Assembly: GCA_963761435.1 (NCBI GenBank)
Contig: CAVXHJ010000017.1
Coordinates: forward strand, 62,001 to 126,000
DNA length: 64,000 nucleotides
Direction: 5' to 3'
DNA from: Roseiarcus sp963761435
Lineage (GTDB): Bacteria; Pseudomonadota; Alphaproteobacteria; Rhizobiales; Beijerinckiaceae
Shown: piece by piece, positions 37,457 to 46,054 of the stretch
Layout of the letters: each line of letters begins with the position of its first letter
Numbering within the stretch: the stretch's first letter is position 1
The notes under the pieces: model-generated
Database searches by the model: none
Seen by the model: only the letters and a program-made list of their open reading frames with translations
What the model was told of the DNA's origin: nothing
Translations under genes and position numbers: made by a program

Positions 37457-38203
37457 ATGCCTCTCGACGTGCATGGTTTGCAGAGCTTCTACGGTTCGCC
37501 CCTGGGCGCCGTCGCTCGAAGGCTGATCGGGCGCGTCCTGCGGGAGCGGTGGGAGAACGCCTCCAACCTCTCCGTCGCCGCGGTCGGCTACGGAACGCCA
37601 TATCTCGACCGGATCCGCGACGGCGCCAGGCGATGCCTCGCGCTCATGCCGGCGGAACAGGGCGTCGTCATCTGGCCGGGAGGCGGCCGATGCTCGGCGG
37701 CGCTTGTGGACACGCGAATGCTGCCGCTGCCCGACGGCTCGATCGATCGCCTGCTCTTGGCCCATGCTCTGGAGGCGGCCGACCGGCCCGACGCGTTGCT
37801 CGAGGAGCTGTGGCGCGTCACCGCGCCGGAGGGACGAATCCTCGTGATCGCCCCCTCCCGACGCGGGGTCTGGGCGCGCGCGGACAGCACGCCTTACGGG
37901 CAGGGCCAGCCCTATTCGAAGCCGCAGCTCCGCGATCTCCTTCACCGCGCGGAATTCTCGCCAATCTTCTGGGGCGAGGCGCTTTATGCGCCGCCGGTCG
38001 CGCGGCCGTTCATGATCCGCGCCGCGCCGGCGATCGAACGCGTCGGCGCGGCGCTTCAACTCCCTTTCGCCGGCGTCCACATCGTCGAGGCGATCAAACA
38101 GGTCTATCGTCCGGTCGGCGTCCGAAAGGTCGCCCGCGCACGACTGGCTCCTCTGAAACCCGTCCTCGCGCCGAGCGCTCAACGGCAACGCCATTCCGAA
38201 TGA
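37457..38203 (+). CDS. Class I SAM-dependent methyltransferase
   Basis: A 248-residue methyltransferase of unknown substrate. The middle region carries the Methyltransf_11-type pattern (MLPLPDGSIDRLLLAHALEA, LLEELWRVTAPEGRILVIAP), but the canonical glycine-rich motif I is weak (AVGYGTPYLDRIRD). The chosen ATG at 37457 gives a family-like start (MPLDVHGLQSFYGSPLG); its ribosome-binding site is poor and an upstream start is possible. A methyltransferase divergent from gloB is a common arrangement in Rhizobiales. Confidence 0.8.
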   Translation: MPLDVHGLQSFYGSPLGAVARRLIGRVLRERWENASNLSVAAVGYGTPYLDRIRDGARRCLALMPAEQGVVIWPGGGRCSAALVDTRMLPLPDGSIDRLLLAHALEAADRPDALLEELWRVTAPEGRILVIAPSRRGVWARADSTPYGQGQPYSKPQLRDLLHRAEFSPIFWGEALYAPPVARPFMIRAAPAIERVGAALQLPFAGVHIVEAIKQVYRPVGVRKVARARLAPLKPVLAPSAQRQRHSE

Positions 38204-38288
38204 TTGCAGTCCATTTTCGGGTTGGCGCCGCTGATTGCGCATGCTTGTAAAGCTGGCCCAACCATACTCGAACAAGGTGAAGCCGAAC

Positions 38289-38918
38289 ATGCCCGCCAAC
38301 GATCGCCTTCTGGTCCTGCTGCGTCATGGCCAGAGCGAATGGAACCTGAAGAACCTGTTCACCGGCTGGCGCGACGTCGATTTGAGCCCGGCCGGGGTCG
38401 AAGAGGCCAAGGCGGCTGGCCGGCGCCTCAAGGCGCAAGGAATCACCTTCGACCTCGCGTTCACTTCGGCCCTCATCCGAGCCCAGCACACACTCGCTCT
38501 CGCGCTCGCCGAGATGGGGCAGGCGGGCCTGTCCGAAAGCCGGGACCAAGCGCTAAACGAGCGCGACTACGGCGAACTCGTTGGCCTCAACAAGGACGAT
38601 GCACGCAAGAAATGGGGCGAGGAACAGGTTCACAAATGGCGCCGCAGCTATGACGTCCAGCCGCCCGGCGGAGAAAGTCTCAAGGACACTGTCGCCCGCG
38701 CGCTGCCCTATTATTGCCAGAACATTCTCCCGGCGGTGCTCGGGGGAAAACGGGTGCTGGTGGCGGCGCACGGCAACTCGCTCCGCGCGCTGGTCATGGT
38801 GCTCGACCGCCTCACGCCCGAGACCATTCCGACGATGGAGCTCGCGACCGGCGTGCCCCTGGTTTATCGCCTCAACCCTGATTCGACCGTCGCGTCGAAG
38901 GAGATCCTGGCGGCGTGA
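38289..38918 (+). CDS. gpmA: 2,3-bisphosphoglycerate-dependent phosphoglycerate mutase
   Basis: Interconverts 3- and 2-phosphoglycerate in glycolysis/gluconeogenesis (and in the serine cycle in methylotrophs). It has 209 residues. The phosphohistidine motif is LLRHGQSEWN with His13, NLFTGWRDVDLS follows, the substrate loop is LNERDYGELVGLNKDDAR, and AAHGNSLRALVM carries the second histidine. The start at 38289 is set by family alignment and a weak AAGGTGA. Compact alphaproteobacterial form. Confidence 0.95.
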   Translation: MPANDRLLVLLRHGQSEWNLKNLFTGWRDVDLSPAGVEEAKAAGRRLKAQGITFDLAFTSALIRAQHTLALALAEMGQAGLSESRDQALNERDYGELVGLNKDDARKKWGEEQVHKWRRSYDVQPPGGESLKDTVARALPYYCQNILPAVLGGKRVLVAAHGNSLRALVMVLDRLTPETIPTMELATGVPLVYRLNPDSTVASKEILAA

Positions 38919-39002
38919 TCGCGGGACGCCTCGCCCTTAACCTTTTGTGAGGAGGCTGGGTTACACTGACCTCAGGTGATTCGCGGTTCGCGGAGCTGAG
39001 CA

Positions 39003-39530
39003 ATGTTGGCCAAGACCTCGGCTATTGGAAAGACTTGGATCGCCGCGGTGGCGGCTACGGCGGCATGCGCGTTTGCGCCGCCGGCCAGCGCCGCCGCCGA
39101 GCCTCAATACGAGTTTCTCCCTGCGCCGCAGATCAATCTCTCGCTCGTCTATCGACTCGATAAATTGACCGGGGACGTGATCGCGTGCCAGTTCGCGCAC
39201 AATCCTGGCAGGACAGACGTCGGACCGGGCGCGTTCGGCGTCACGTCCTGCTATCGTGGCGGCGATGGCGCGACGAAACAGGAGCCCGGCGACTATGGAC
39301 TCATCGCGACCCGGCACGAGCAGGAAGGCGGCGTGTTCCGGGTTGACTACCGCACCGGCGGCCTCAGCATCTGCTATCTTTATTTCCAGCGCGAGAAGCA
39401 GGGCGATCACGAGGCCATCGCCGATCAATATGTCGTTTGCACGCCTCAGTGGAAACAGGCTGCGCCCACACGCTCAAGTGGCGCAGTCGGCGAGGCTCCG
39501 GAAGCCGCAGGGACTCCGGCGCGAGACTGA
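39003..39530 (+). CDS. Secreted hypothetical protein
   Basis: A 175-residue protein with a clear signal peptide (about 31 residues, ending APPASAAAE). The mature part has three or four cysteines (IACQF, VTSCYRG, SICYLYFQ, VVCTPQW) and a predicted beta-rich fold. No family recognised. It lies alone between gpmA and mnmE, and its last ~30 residues are low complexity. Periplasmic or outer-membrane-associated by inference. Confidence 0.7.
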   Translation: MLAKTSAIGKTWIAAVAATAACAFAPPASAAAEPQYEFLPAPQINLSLVYRLDKLTGDVIACQFAHNPGRTDVGPGAFGVTSCYRGGDGATKQEPGDYGLIATRHEQEGGVFRVDYRTGGLSICYLYFQREKQGDHEAIADQYVVCTPQWKQAAPTRSSGAVGEAPEAAGTPARD

Positions 39531-39570
39531 CCTGCGCCCGTCAAGCCCTTGGCTTTGAAGGGCGGACGGG

Positions 39571-40903
39571 GTGTTTGAGCGCGACCGCGATACGATTTTC
39601 GCGCCGGCGTCAGGCGTTGGCCGCGCGGCCATCGCGGTGTTACGGATATCTGGCCCCGACTGTTCTGTCGGCGCTCGAGGCGATTGCGCCCGGAGCCGAT
39701 TTCCCCGACCGCCGCGCGGTCCTCGTGACAGTCAGGCGCCCTCGCTCCCGGGAGCCTCTTGACCGGGCTTTGGTCACCCGCTTTCGCGCGCCGCACAGTT
39801 TCACTGGCGAGGAAATGGCGGAAGTCAGCGTCACGGGCGGACGGGCTGTCATCGCCGCGGTGGTAAAAGCGCTGGCTCTCGTTCCTGGATTGCGGCTTGC
39901 CGAGCCGGGTGAATTCGCCTGGCGCGCTTTCGTCAACGGCAAGATCGACCTCTCGGAAGCCGAAGGGCTTGCCGACCTGGTCGAGGCCGAAACGGAGGCG
40001 CAGCGGAGACAGGCGCAACGGATCGCGAGCGGGGCGCTGAGCCGCGAGTGCGAGGCGATTCGGCTCTCCCTTGTCGAGGCGATGGCGGCCGTCGAGGCGC
40101 AGATCGATTTTTCCGATGTCGAGGATGCCGGCGATTTGACGCTGGAGGCGGTCAAGCGCGCGGCGCGGGCGGCGATCGAGCGAATCGACCGGGCGCTGGC
40201 GACGGCGGACGCCGCGGGGCGTTTGCGGGAGGGTTTTACCGTCGTCATCGCCGGGCCGCCGAATGTCGGCAAGTCGACGCTGATGAACGCTCTCGCCGGC
40301 CGTGAGGTCGCCATCACCTCGCCGATTCCCGGAACGACCCGCGATCTGATCGAGGTCTTTCTCGATCTGCGCGGCTATCCGGTGACCCTTGTCGACACGG
40401 CTGGCGTTCGCGACAGCGACGATCCGATCGAACAGGAGGGCGTCGCACGGGCGCGCCGCCGGGCGGAAAGCGCGGACCTGACGCTCTGGCTCGTTGACGG
40501 CGGCGAAGCCGAAACACCGATCGCAACCTGTTCGATTCTTACCGTGCGGACCAAGGTCGACCTCGGCGGCGCTGACGCCACGCCAACGGGCGGCGCCGGG
40601 AGATTCGCTATTTCCGCGAAAACGGGCGCCGGCGTCGATCGGCTGCTTGACGCCCTGGCCGATCTGGCCGAAGAGCGCATGTCCTCGGCCGAGCCCGCCT
40701 TGCTCACGCTGGAGCGCCACCGACGCGCATTTCAAGATGCGCGGGAGGCGCTCGCGGCGACACTGGAGCCGAATGTCGTGGAATGGGAACTGATCGCCGA
40801 GGATATGCGGCGCGCCGCGGCCGCGATGGATCGTGTGGTGGGGCGGATCGGGGCCGAGGACGTGCTCGGGGAGATCTTTGCACGGCTCTGCGTCGGAAAA
40901 TAG
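39571..40903 (+). CDS. mnmE: tRNA uridine-5-carboxymethylaminomethyl(34) synthesis GTPase MnmE, one frame break
   Basis: GTPase that, with MnmG, modifies wobble uridine 34 of several tRNAs. The N-terminus (DTIFAPASGVGRAAIAVLRI) begins at a GTG at 39571. The frame breaks in CCCC at 39654-39657; dropping one C restores SGPTVLSALEAIAP and the rest runs unbroken. The folate-binding part (GEFAWRAFVNGKIDLSEAEG), G1 motif GPPNVGKST near residue 226, GTTRD, and the C-terminal CVGK are intact. The shift is probably a sequence error, as the gene is otherwise complete. It is the first gene of the mnmE-mnmG-rsmG-parA-parB series. Confidence 0.93.
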
Positions 40904-40913
40904 AGCCGCGGAG

Positions 40914-40929
40914 TGTTTCACGTGAAACA
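40914..40929. promoter_or_regulatory. parS partition site 1
   Basis: TGTTTCACGTGAAACA, an exact match to the 16-bp palindromic parS consensus bound by ParB. It lies in the 41-bp gap between mnmE and mnmG, 3.8 kb from parB. Confidence 0.92.
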
Positions 40930-40944
40930 GGTTGGACGTTCCAG

Positions 40945-42833
40945 ATGAGATTCGACGTCATCGTCATCGGCGGCGGCCACGCCGGCTGCGAGGCGGCGAC
41001 CGCAGCGGCGCGCTGCGGCGCGGCGGCCGCGCTGGTGACCCATCGTTTCGCAACGATTGGAGAGATGTCCTGCAACCCGGCGATCGGGGGGCTCGGGAAG
41101 GGGCAGCTGGTGCGCGAGATCGACGCGCTCGACGGCGTGATGGCGCGCGCCGCCGACCAGGCCGGCATCCAGTTTCGCGTCCTCAACCGCCGCAAGGGCC
41201 CGGCCGTCCAGGGCCCCCGCGCCCAGGCTGATCGGAAGCTCTATCGGCGCGCGATGCAGGAACTCGTCGCGGAAACCCCCAACCTCACTGTCGTTGAAGG
41301 CGAAGCCGCCCGCATTCTCTCCGAAGCGGGCGCTGTCAGCGGCGTTGAGCTTGCTGACGGGCGGACAATCGCCTGCCGGGCCGTGGTCCTCACGACCGGA
41401 ACATTCCTTCGCGGCGTGATCCACCTCGGCGACCAGCGCACCCCCGCTGGCCGCTTCGGCGATCCGCCCTCGGTGTCGCTTGCGCGAAGTCTCGACGCGG
41501 CGGGATTTGCCCTTGCGCGGCTCAAGACCGGGACCCCTCCGCGGCTCGACGGCGCGACGATCGACTGGCAGGGGCTCGAGGTCCAGAACGGCGACACCGA
41601 GCCGGAGTTCTTCTCTTCATTCACTACGGCCGTCACCGCGCCGCAGCTTCCCTGCCATATCACCCGGACGACCCCCGAGACGCACCGCATCGTGCGCGCC
41701 GATTCGCATCGCTCCGCCGTATATTCCGGCGCGATTTCGGGGCGCGGTCCGCGCTACTGCCCGTCGATCGAGGACAAGGTGCTCCGCTTCGCCGATCGCG
41801 AGAGCCATCAGATCTTTCTTGAGCCTGAAGGGGTCGAGGATCCCACCGTCTATCCGAACGGCATCTCGACCTCGTTGCCGGCCGAGACGCAGGCGGCGCT
41901 CGTGGCGACAATTCCGGGGCTCGAGCACGCGCGCATCCTGCGTCCCGGCTATGCGATCGAATATGATTACATCGACCCGCGCGGCCTCGACCCGACGCTG
42001 GAGGCGCGCCGGCTCTCCGGCTTGTTCCTCGCCGGGCAGATCAACGGCACGACGGGCTACGAGGAGGCCGCCGCCCAGGGCGTGGTCGCCGGAATCAACG
42101 CCGCGCGCAAGGCCGGCGGCCAAACGCTGACGACGTTCGACCGCGCCGAATCCTATCTCGGCGTGATGATCGACGACCTCACCACCCATGGGGTCAGCGA
42201 GCCTTATCGCATGTTTACGTCGCGGGCCGAATTCCGGCTGTCGCTGCGCGCCGACAACGCTGATGAGCGGTTAACAACGAAGGGAATCGCGCTCGGCTGC
42301 GTCGGGTCCGACGCGGGCGCGCGCCTTCGGCGAGATCCAGGACCGCCTGAAACGGGCCCGGTCGATGCTCGACGCCGCGACCGCCACCCCGCAGGCGCTG
42401 GCGGCGCATGGCCTCCTCGTCAATCGCGACGGGGCCCGCCGCTCCGCCTTCGAGCTGGCTGCGCAATCGCAATTTCCGCTCGCCCTGCTCGCCCGGGTAT
42501 GGCCCGAACTGGCCCGGATTCCGCCCGGCCTTGCCCGCCGCCTCGAGGCCGACGCCAAATATTCAGTCTATCTCGACCGCCAGGCGGAGGATGTCGCCCG
42601 CTACCGCCGCGACCAGGAAGCGGCGCTGCCGCCCGACCTCGACTATGAGCAGCCTTTCGGGCCTGTCGAACGAGATTCGGCATAAGTTCACCGCGGTGCG
42701 GCCGACGAGCTTCGGGCAGGCGGGGCGCATCGAGGGCGTGACGCCCGCCGCGCTGGCGCTTCTCGCCGCCCACGCCAGGCGCGCGGCCCACGCCAGGCGC
42801 GCGACCCGCAATCAGGCGCGGCCGGGGACATGA
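40945..42833 (+). CDS. mnmG: tRNA uridine-5-carboxymethylaminomethyl(34) synthesis enzyme MnmG, two frame breaks
   Basis: FAD-dependent partner of MnmE. The dinucleotide site is IVIGGGHAGCEAA at 7-18, GLGKGQLVREIDALDG and the flavin-binding MFTSRAEFRLSLRADNADERL are present, and the C-terminal RIEGVTPAALALL closes the protein. The frame shifts at 42314-42326 (in GGCGCGCGCC) and again at GGG 42659-42661; dropping one G there gives GLSNEIRHKF, the family sequence. Both look like length errors in G/C runs. The last codons include an 18-bp tandem duplication (AHARRAAHARRA). parS site 1 precedes it and a palindromic repeat follows. Confidence 0.93.
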
Positions 42834-42843
42834 GGCGCCTCCG

Positions 42844-43048
42844 CCCTTCTCCCCTTGCGGGAGAAGGTGGCCGGCGATAGTCGGCCGGATGAGGGGTCGC
42901 GGCGCAGGCGTACGGGGAATAGCGATCGTATATAGTAAGTATAATGCACTCCAGCGGCGACGCGGAAAGTTTAGTCCAAGCAATACGCCTTGCGGCGCCG
43001 CCCCTCATCCGGCCCTTCGGGCCACCTTCTCCCGCAAGGGGAGAAGGG
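42844..43048. mobile_element. Element with perfect 28-bp inverted repeats between mnmG and rsmG
   Basis: Perfect 28-bp inverted repeats at 42844-42871 and 43021-43048 (CCCTTCTCCCCTTGCGGGAG...), with a second inner pair CCGGATGAGGGG / CCCCTCATCCGG at 42885-42896 and 43001-43012. The ~100-bp centre is strikingly AT-rich for this genome (TATATAGTAAGTATAATGC). A half-copy is at 44-120. MITE-like structure; no coding content. Confidence 0.65.
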
Positions 43049-43076
43049 AGGCGCGCGCCCTGCCCGCGGCGCGGCT

Positions 43077-43733
43077 ATGAAAGGAGCCGTCAGGGAGCCA
43101 TCGGCCGACCAGCTCGCTGAAGATCGCCGGACGGCTCTGCGCCTCGTCCCTGTTTCACGTGAAACAGAGGAGCGCCTGTCGGCCTACGTCGATCTCCTCG
43201 CGCGCTGGCGGAAAACGACCAATCTGATCGCTGAATCGACTTTCAAGTCGGTCTGGACTCGCCACATCGCCGATTCCGCTCAGCTCCTCGCCCTTGCGCC
43301 GGACGCCAGGACCTGGGTCGACATGGGCTCGGGGGCCGGCTTTCCCGGTCTCGTCATCGCAATCCAGCTGTCGGGCGTTCCTGGCGCGATCGTCCATTGC
43401 ATCGAGAGCGACCGGCGCAAGTGCGCGTTCCTTCGTGAGGCGGTCCGCGTAACCGGCGCGGCGGCGACGATTCACCCCATGCGCGTCGAAGCGCTCGACG
43501 CCGCGGAACTCGGACCTGTGGACGCCGTCACAGCGCGCGCCTTCGCCCCCTTGCCGTTCACGCTCACCTTGGCCAGAACCTGGATCGAACGTGGCGCGAT
43601 TGGCGTGTTTCCGCGCGGCGAATCAGCTAGGGATCAACTTGGGGCGCTGCCTGAGGCGACGGCTTATGCAATCGAAGTGCTTCCGAGCCTGCTCGACGCG
43701 AAGGCGGCGATCCTGCGAATTCGCAAAAGCTGA
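43077..43733 (+). CDS. rsmG: 16S rRNA (guanine(527)-N7)-methyltransferase
   Basis: Adds m7G at position 527 of 16S rRNA using SAM, 218 residues. The SAM motif VDMGSGAGFPG lies at 81-91, with NLIAESTF before it and TARAFAPL further on. The ATG at 43077 is the first in-frame start after the upstream repeat. A parS site lies inside the coding region and encodes residues 26-30 (VSRET), a known arrangement in bacteria of this group. It is 12 bp upstream of parA. Confidence 0.95.
   Translation: MKGAVREPSADQLAEDRRTALRLVPVSRETEERLSAYVDLLARWRKTTNLIAESTFKSVWTRHIADSAQLLALAPDARTWVDMGSGAGFPGLVIAIQLSGVPGAIVHCIESDRRKCAFLREAVRVTGAAATIHPMRVEALDAAELGPVDAVTARAFAPLPFTLTLARTWIERGAIGVFPRGESARDQLGALPEATAYAIEVLPSLLDAKAAILRIRKS
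43151..43166. promoter_or_regulatory. parS partition site 2, inside rsmG
   Basis: A second exact TGTTTCACGTGAAACA, 2.2 kb from the first, within codons 25-30 of rsmG. Its presence inside a coding sequence under dual constraint supports functional ParB binding. Confidence 0.92.
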
Positions 43734-43745
43734 GAGCGAAAACCC

Positions 43746-44591
43746 ATGAACGCGCCCCATCCCCTCGTTCGCGAGCATGGCGCGGGTGGGCGCCCGCGCG
43801 TTCTCGCGATGGCGAATCAGAAGGGCGGGGTCGGCAAGACGACCACCGCAATCAATCTCGGCACCGCGCTTGCGGCTATTGGCGAGCGGGTGCTCATCAT
43901 TGATCTTGATCCTCAGGGCAACGCCTCGACCGGCCTCGGCATAGAGCGCAAATCTCGGGTCACCTCGAGTTACGACATGCTGGTCGGCGAACGGTCCCTG
44001 CGCGACGTCATCATGCCGACGGCGGTGCCGCGGCTATTCATCGCCGCCTCGACCATGGATCTGCTCGGCGTCGAACTCGAAATCGCCGGCCACGACGACC
44101 GCTCCTACAAGCTGCGCAACGCGCTCCGGACGTATTGCGACGCGAGCGCCGACCATCCGGAATCCGTCACCTATGTCGTTGTCGATTGCCCGCCGTCGCT
44201 CAATCTTCTCACCATCAACGCTCTCGCCGCCGCCGACGCCGTCGTCGTGCCGCTGCAATGCGAGTTCTTCGCCCTCGAGGGCCTGTCGCAACTCCTGACC
44301 ACGGTCGAACAGGTTCGCCGCACCCTCAATCCCGTTTTGACGATTCATGGCGTCGTGTTGACCATGTATGATTCCCGCAACAGTTTCGCGGGCCAGGTCG
44401 TCGCCGACGTGCGCGCCTATATGGGCGACAAAGTCTATGAGACGGTCATTCCTCGCAATGTGCGCCTCTCAGAAGCGCCCTCGCATGGAAAGCCCGCGCT
44501 GCTTTACGACCTCAAATGCGCCGGCAGCCAAGCCTATCTGAAACTCGCGTCGGAGGTCATTCAGCGCGAGGAGCGGATGCGCGCCGCATGA
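43746..44591 (+). CDS. parA: Chromosome partitioning ATPase ParA
   Basis: Deviant Walker ATPase that moves ParB-parS complexes along the nucleoid, 281 residues. The motif KGGVGKTTT is at 26-34 (signature lysines Lys26 and Lys31), DLDPQGNAS follows, and VVVDCPPSLNLLTINAL is Walker B. It is of the chromosomal (Soj) type, without the N-terminal DNA-binding extension of plasmid ParA. Start at 43746, 12 bp after rsmG, in the classic rsmG-parA-parB operon. Confidence 0.96.
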   Translation: MNAPHPLVREHGAGGRPRVLAMANQKGGVGKTTTAINLGTALAAIGERVLIIDLDPQGNASTGLGIERKSRVTSSYDMLVGERSLRDVIMPTAVPRLFIAASTMDLLGVELEIAGHDDRSYKLRNALRTYCDASADHPESVTYVVVDCPPSLNLLTINALAAADAVVVPLQCEFFALEGLSQLLTTVEQVRRTLNPVLTIHGVVLTMYDSRNSFAGQVVADVRAYMGDKVYETVIPRNVRLSEAPSHGKPALLYDLKCAGSQAYLKLASEVIQREERMRAA

Positions 44592-44609
44592 GACGAACCG
44601 CCATTGCGA

Positions 44610-44682
44610 GGAGCAAAGCGACGAAGCAATCCAGGGGACTCTAGGGCGCCTGGATTGCTTCGCTCACGCCCGCAATGACGGG
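44610..44682. repeat. GCAATCC-type palindromic repeat between parA and parB
   Basis: Perfect 14-bp inverted repeats at 44622-44635 and 44649-44662 (CGAAGCAATCCAGG and complement), flanked by ATTGCGAGGAG and CGCAATGACG. It sits in the 118-bp parA-parB spacer, where it would be transcribed as a hairpin. Confidence 0.75.
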
Positions 44683-44709
44683 TAGAAGGCCCGGACAGAA
44701 GGAGCAGAA

Positions 44710-45582
44710 ATGGCCGAAGATGCAGCCCGAACCGAACAAAGGCCTCGCCTGGGACGCGGCCTCGCCGCGCTTCTGGGGACCGCCAACGAAGAGGCGGCAG
44801 ACTTCGGCGGCGGCGCGCGAAGGATGCCGATCGAGTTTCTGCGGCCAAATCCGCGCAACCCGCGAAAACGGTTCGACGACGTGGAGCTCGACGAGCTTGC
44901 GGCGTCGATCAAGGAGCGCGGCGTCATCCAGCCGGTCGTCGTCCGCCCAATTCCCCGCGTGGCCGACGCCTATGAGATCATCGCCGGCGAGCGCCGCTGG
45001 AGGGCCGCCCAGCGGGCCGGCCGCCACGACATCCCGGCCGTCGTCGTGGAGGCCGGCGACCGCGAGGCGCTCGAAATCGCCATCGTCGAGAATGTCCAGC
45101 GCGCCGACCTCAACGCCCTCGAGGAAGCGGCGGGCTACGCCCAGCTCGGCGCGGACTATGGCTATTCGCACGGCGACATCGCCCGCGTCGTGGGAAAAAG
45201 CCGCAGCCACGTCGCCAACACCACCCGGCTCACCAACCTGCCGGAACACACCCGCGCGCTGCTGGCGGGAGGGCAGATCTCGGCCGGGCACGCGCGCGCG
45301 CTGCTCGCCGTCGCCGACCCCGACGCGATAGCCGACCGGATCGTCGCCCAGGGTCTGACGGTCAGGGACATCGAGCGCCTCAGTGAGAATGCCGGCAAGA
45401 CCGGCCGGCCGCGAAAGGCCGCCCTGCCCATCGACGCCGATACGCTCGCGCTCGAGGGCAAGCTCGGCCTTGCGCTCGGCACAAAAGTGACCATCCGGCA
45501 TGGCGGCGAGAACGGCGAAATCCGCATCGCCTTCCGCGATTTCGAGCAGCTGGACGACTTCTGCCGGAGGCTATGCCAGTAG
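44710..45582 (+). CDS. parB: Chromosome partitioning protein ParB
   Basis: CTP-dependent DNA clamp that loads at parS, 290 residues. The N-terminal LGRGLAALLG is followed by the CTP-binding GERRWRA box at 93-99, then IVENVQRADLN, the HTH region around 151-173 (YSHGDIARVVGKSRSHVANT), and the C-terminal dimerisation domain ending DDFCRRLCQ. AGGAG precedes the ATG at 44710. Two matching parS sites lie 1.5-3.8 kb upstream. Confidence 0.96.
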   Translation: MAEDAARTEQRPRLGRGLAALLGTANEEAADFGGGARRMPIEFLRPNPRNPRKRFDDVELDELAASIKERGVIQPVVVRPIPRVADAYEIIAGERRWRAAQRAGRHDIPAVVVEAGDREALEIAIVENVQRADLNALEEAAGYAQLGADYGYSHGDIARVVGKSRSHVANTTRLTNLPEHTRALLAGGQISAGHARALLAVADPDAIADRIVAQGLTVRDIERLSENAGKTGRPRKAALPIDADTLALEGKLGLALGTKVTIRHGGENGEIRIAFRDFEQLDDFCRRLCQ

Positions 45583-45898
45583 GCGGCGCCGTAGCTTGCG
45601 ACTTGAGCGGGTCGCATTCGGGTCGAACCGCGGCCGTCATTGCGCGCAAAGGCTTCTCGCAATCACCCTTCGATCGAACCGCAACGCGCTCTGACTCCTC
45701 TTGGCGCGAAGCGACAACTCCTTGCGTTTATCCGAAATTGGGGTTATTGTGGCCGCAATCGTCGAGCTTCCAGTTTCAGCGGCGACCGGGAGGAGAGCGC
45801 CTCCTTTGGCTAAAATCATGAACCCGTCGCGAATCGCCCGGAGACGCTGGCAAATATCGAGCTAACCTATTGCAATAATTGACTTTCGCTGGCTGGCG

Positions 45899-45997
45899 CG
45901 ATTTGGATTTCCTTCCGCCTGATTTGGATACCTTTCCGGTTCTGTTTGGATCTCCTTCCGGCGGGCTTGGATCTCCATCCGCCTGATTTGGATATGC
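45899..45997. repeat. Degenerate ~22-bp tandem repeat in the parB-holA gap
   Basis: About five imperfect units built on GATTTGGAT-TCC-TTCCGCCT run head to tail. The gap 45583-46054 (about 470 bp) holds this array and no convincing gene; all three frames of the array give repetitive peptides such as KEIQI / SKSGG. Function unknown. Confidence 0.6.
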
Positions 45998-46054
45998 CGA
46001 GGGCCCTATCGGCGGTCGCCGCCGCCTTGCGAGCCGGCGGCGCGGTCTCTCCAC

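Noticed and set aside
39446..40921. A 491-codon minus-strand frame opposite mnmE
   Set aside because: Antisense of a well-conserved GTPase gene, kept open by GC bias.
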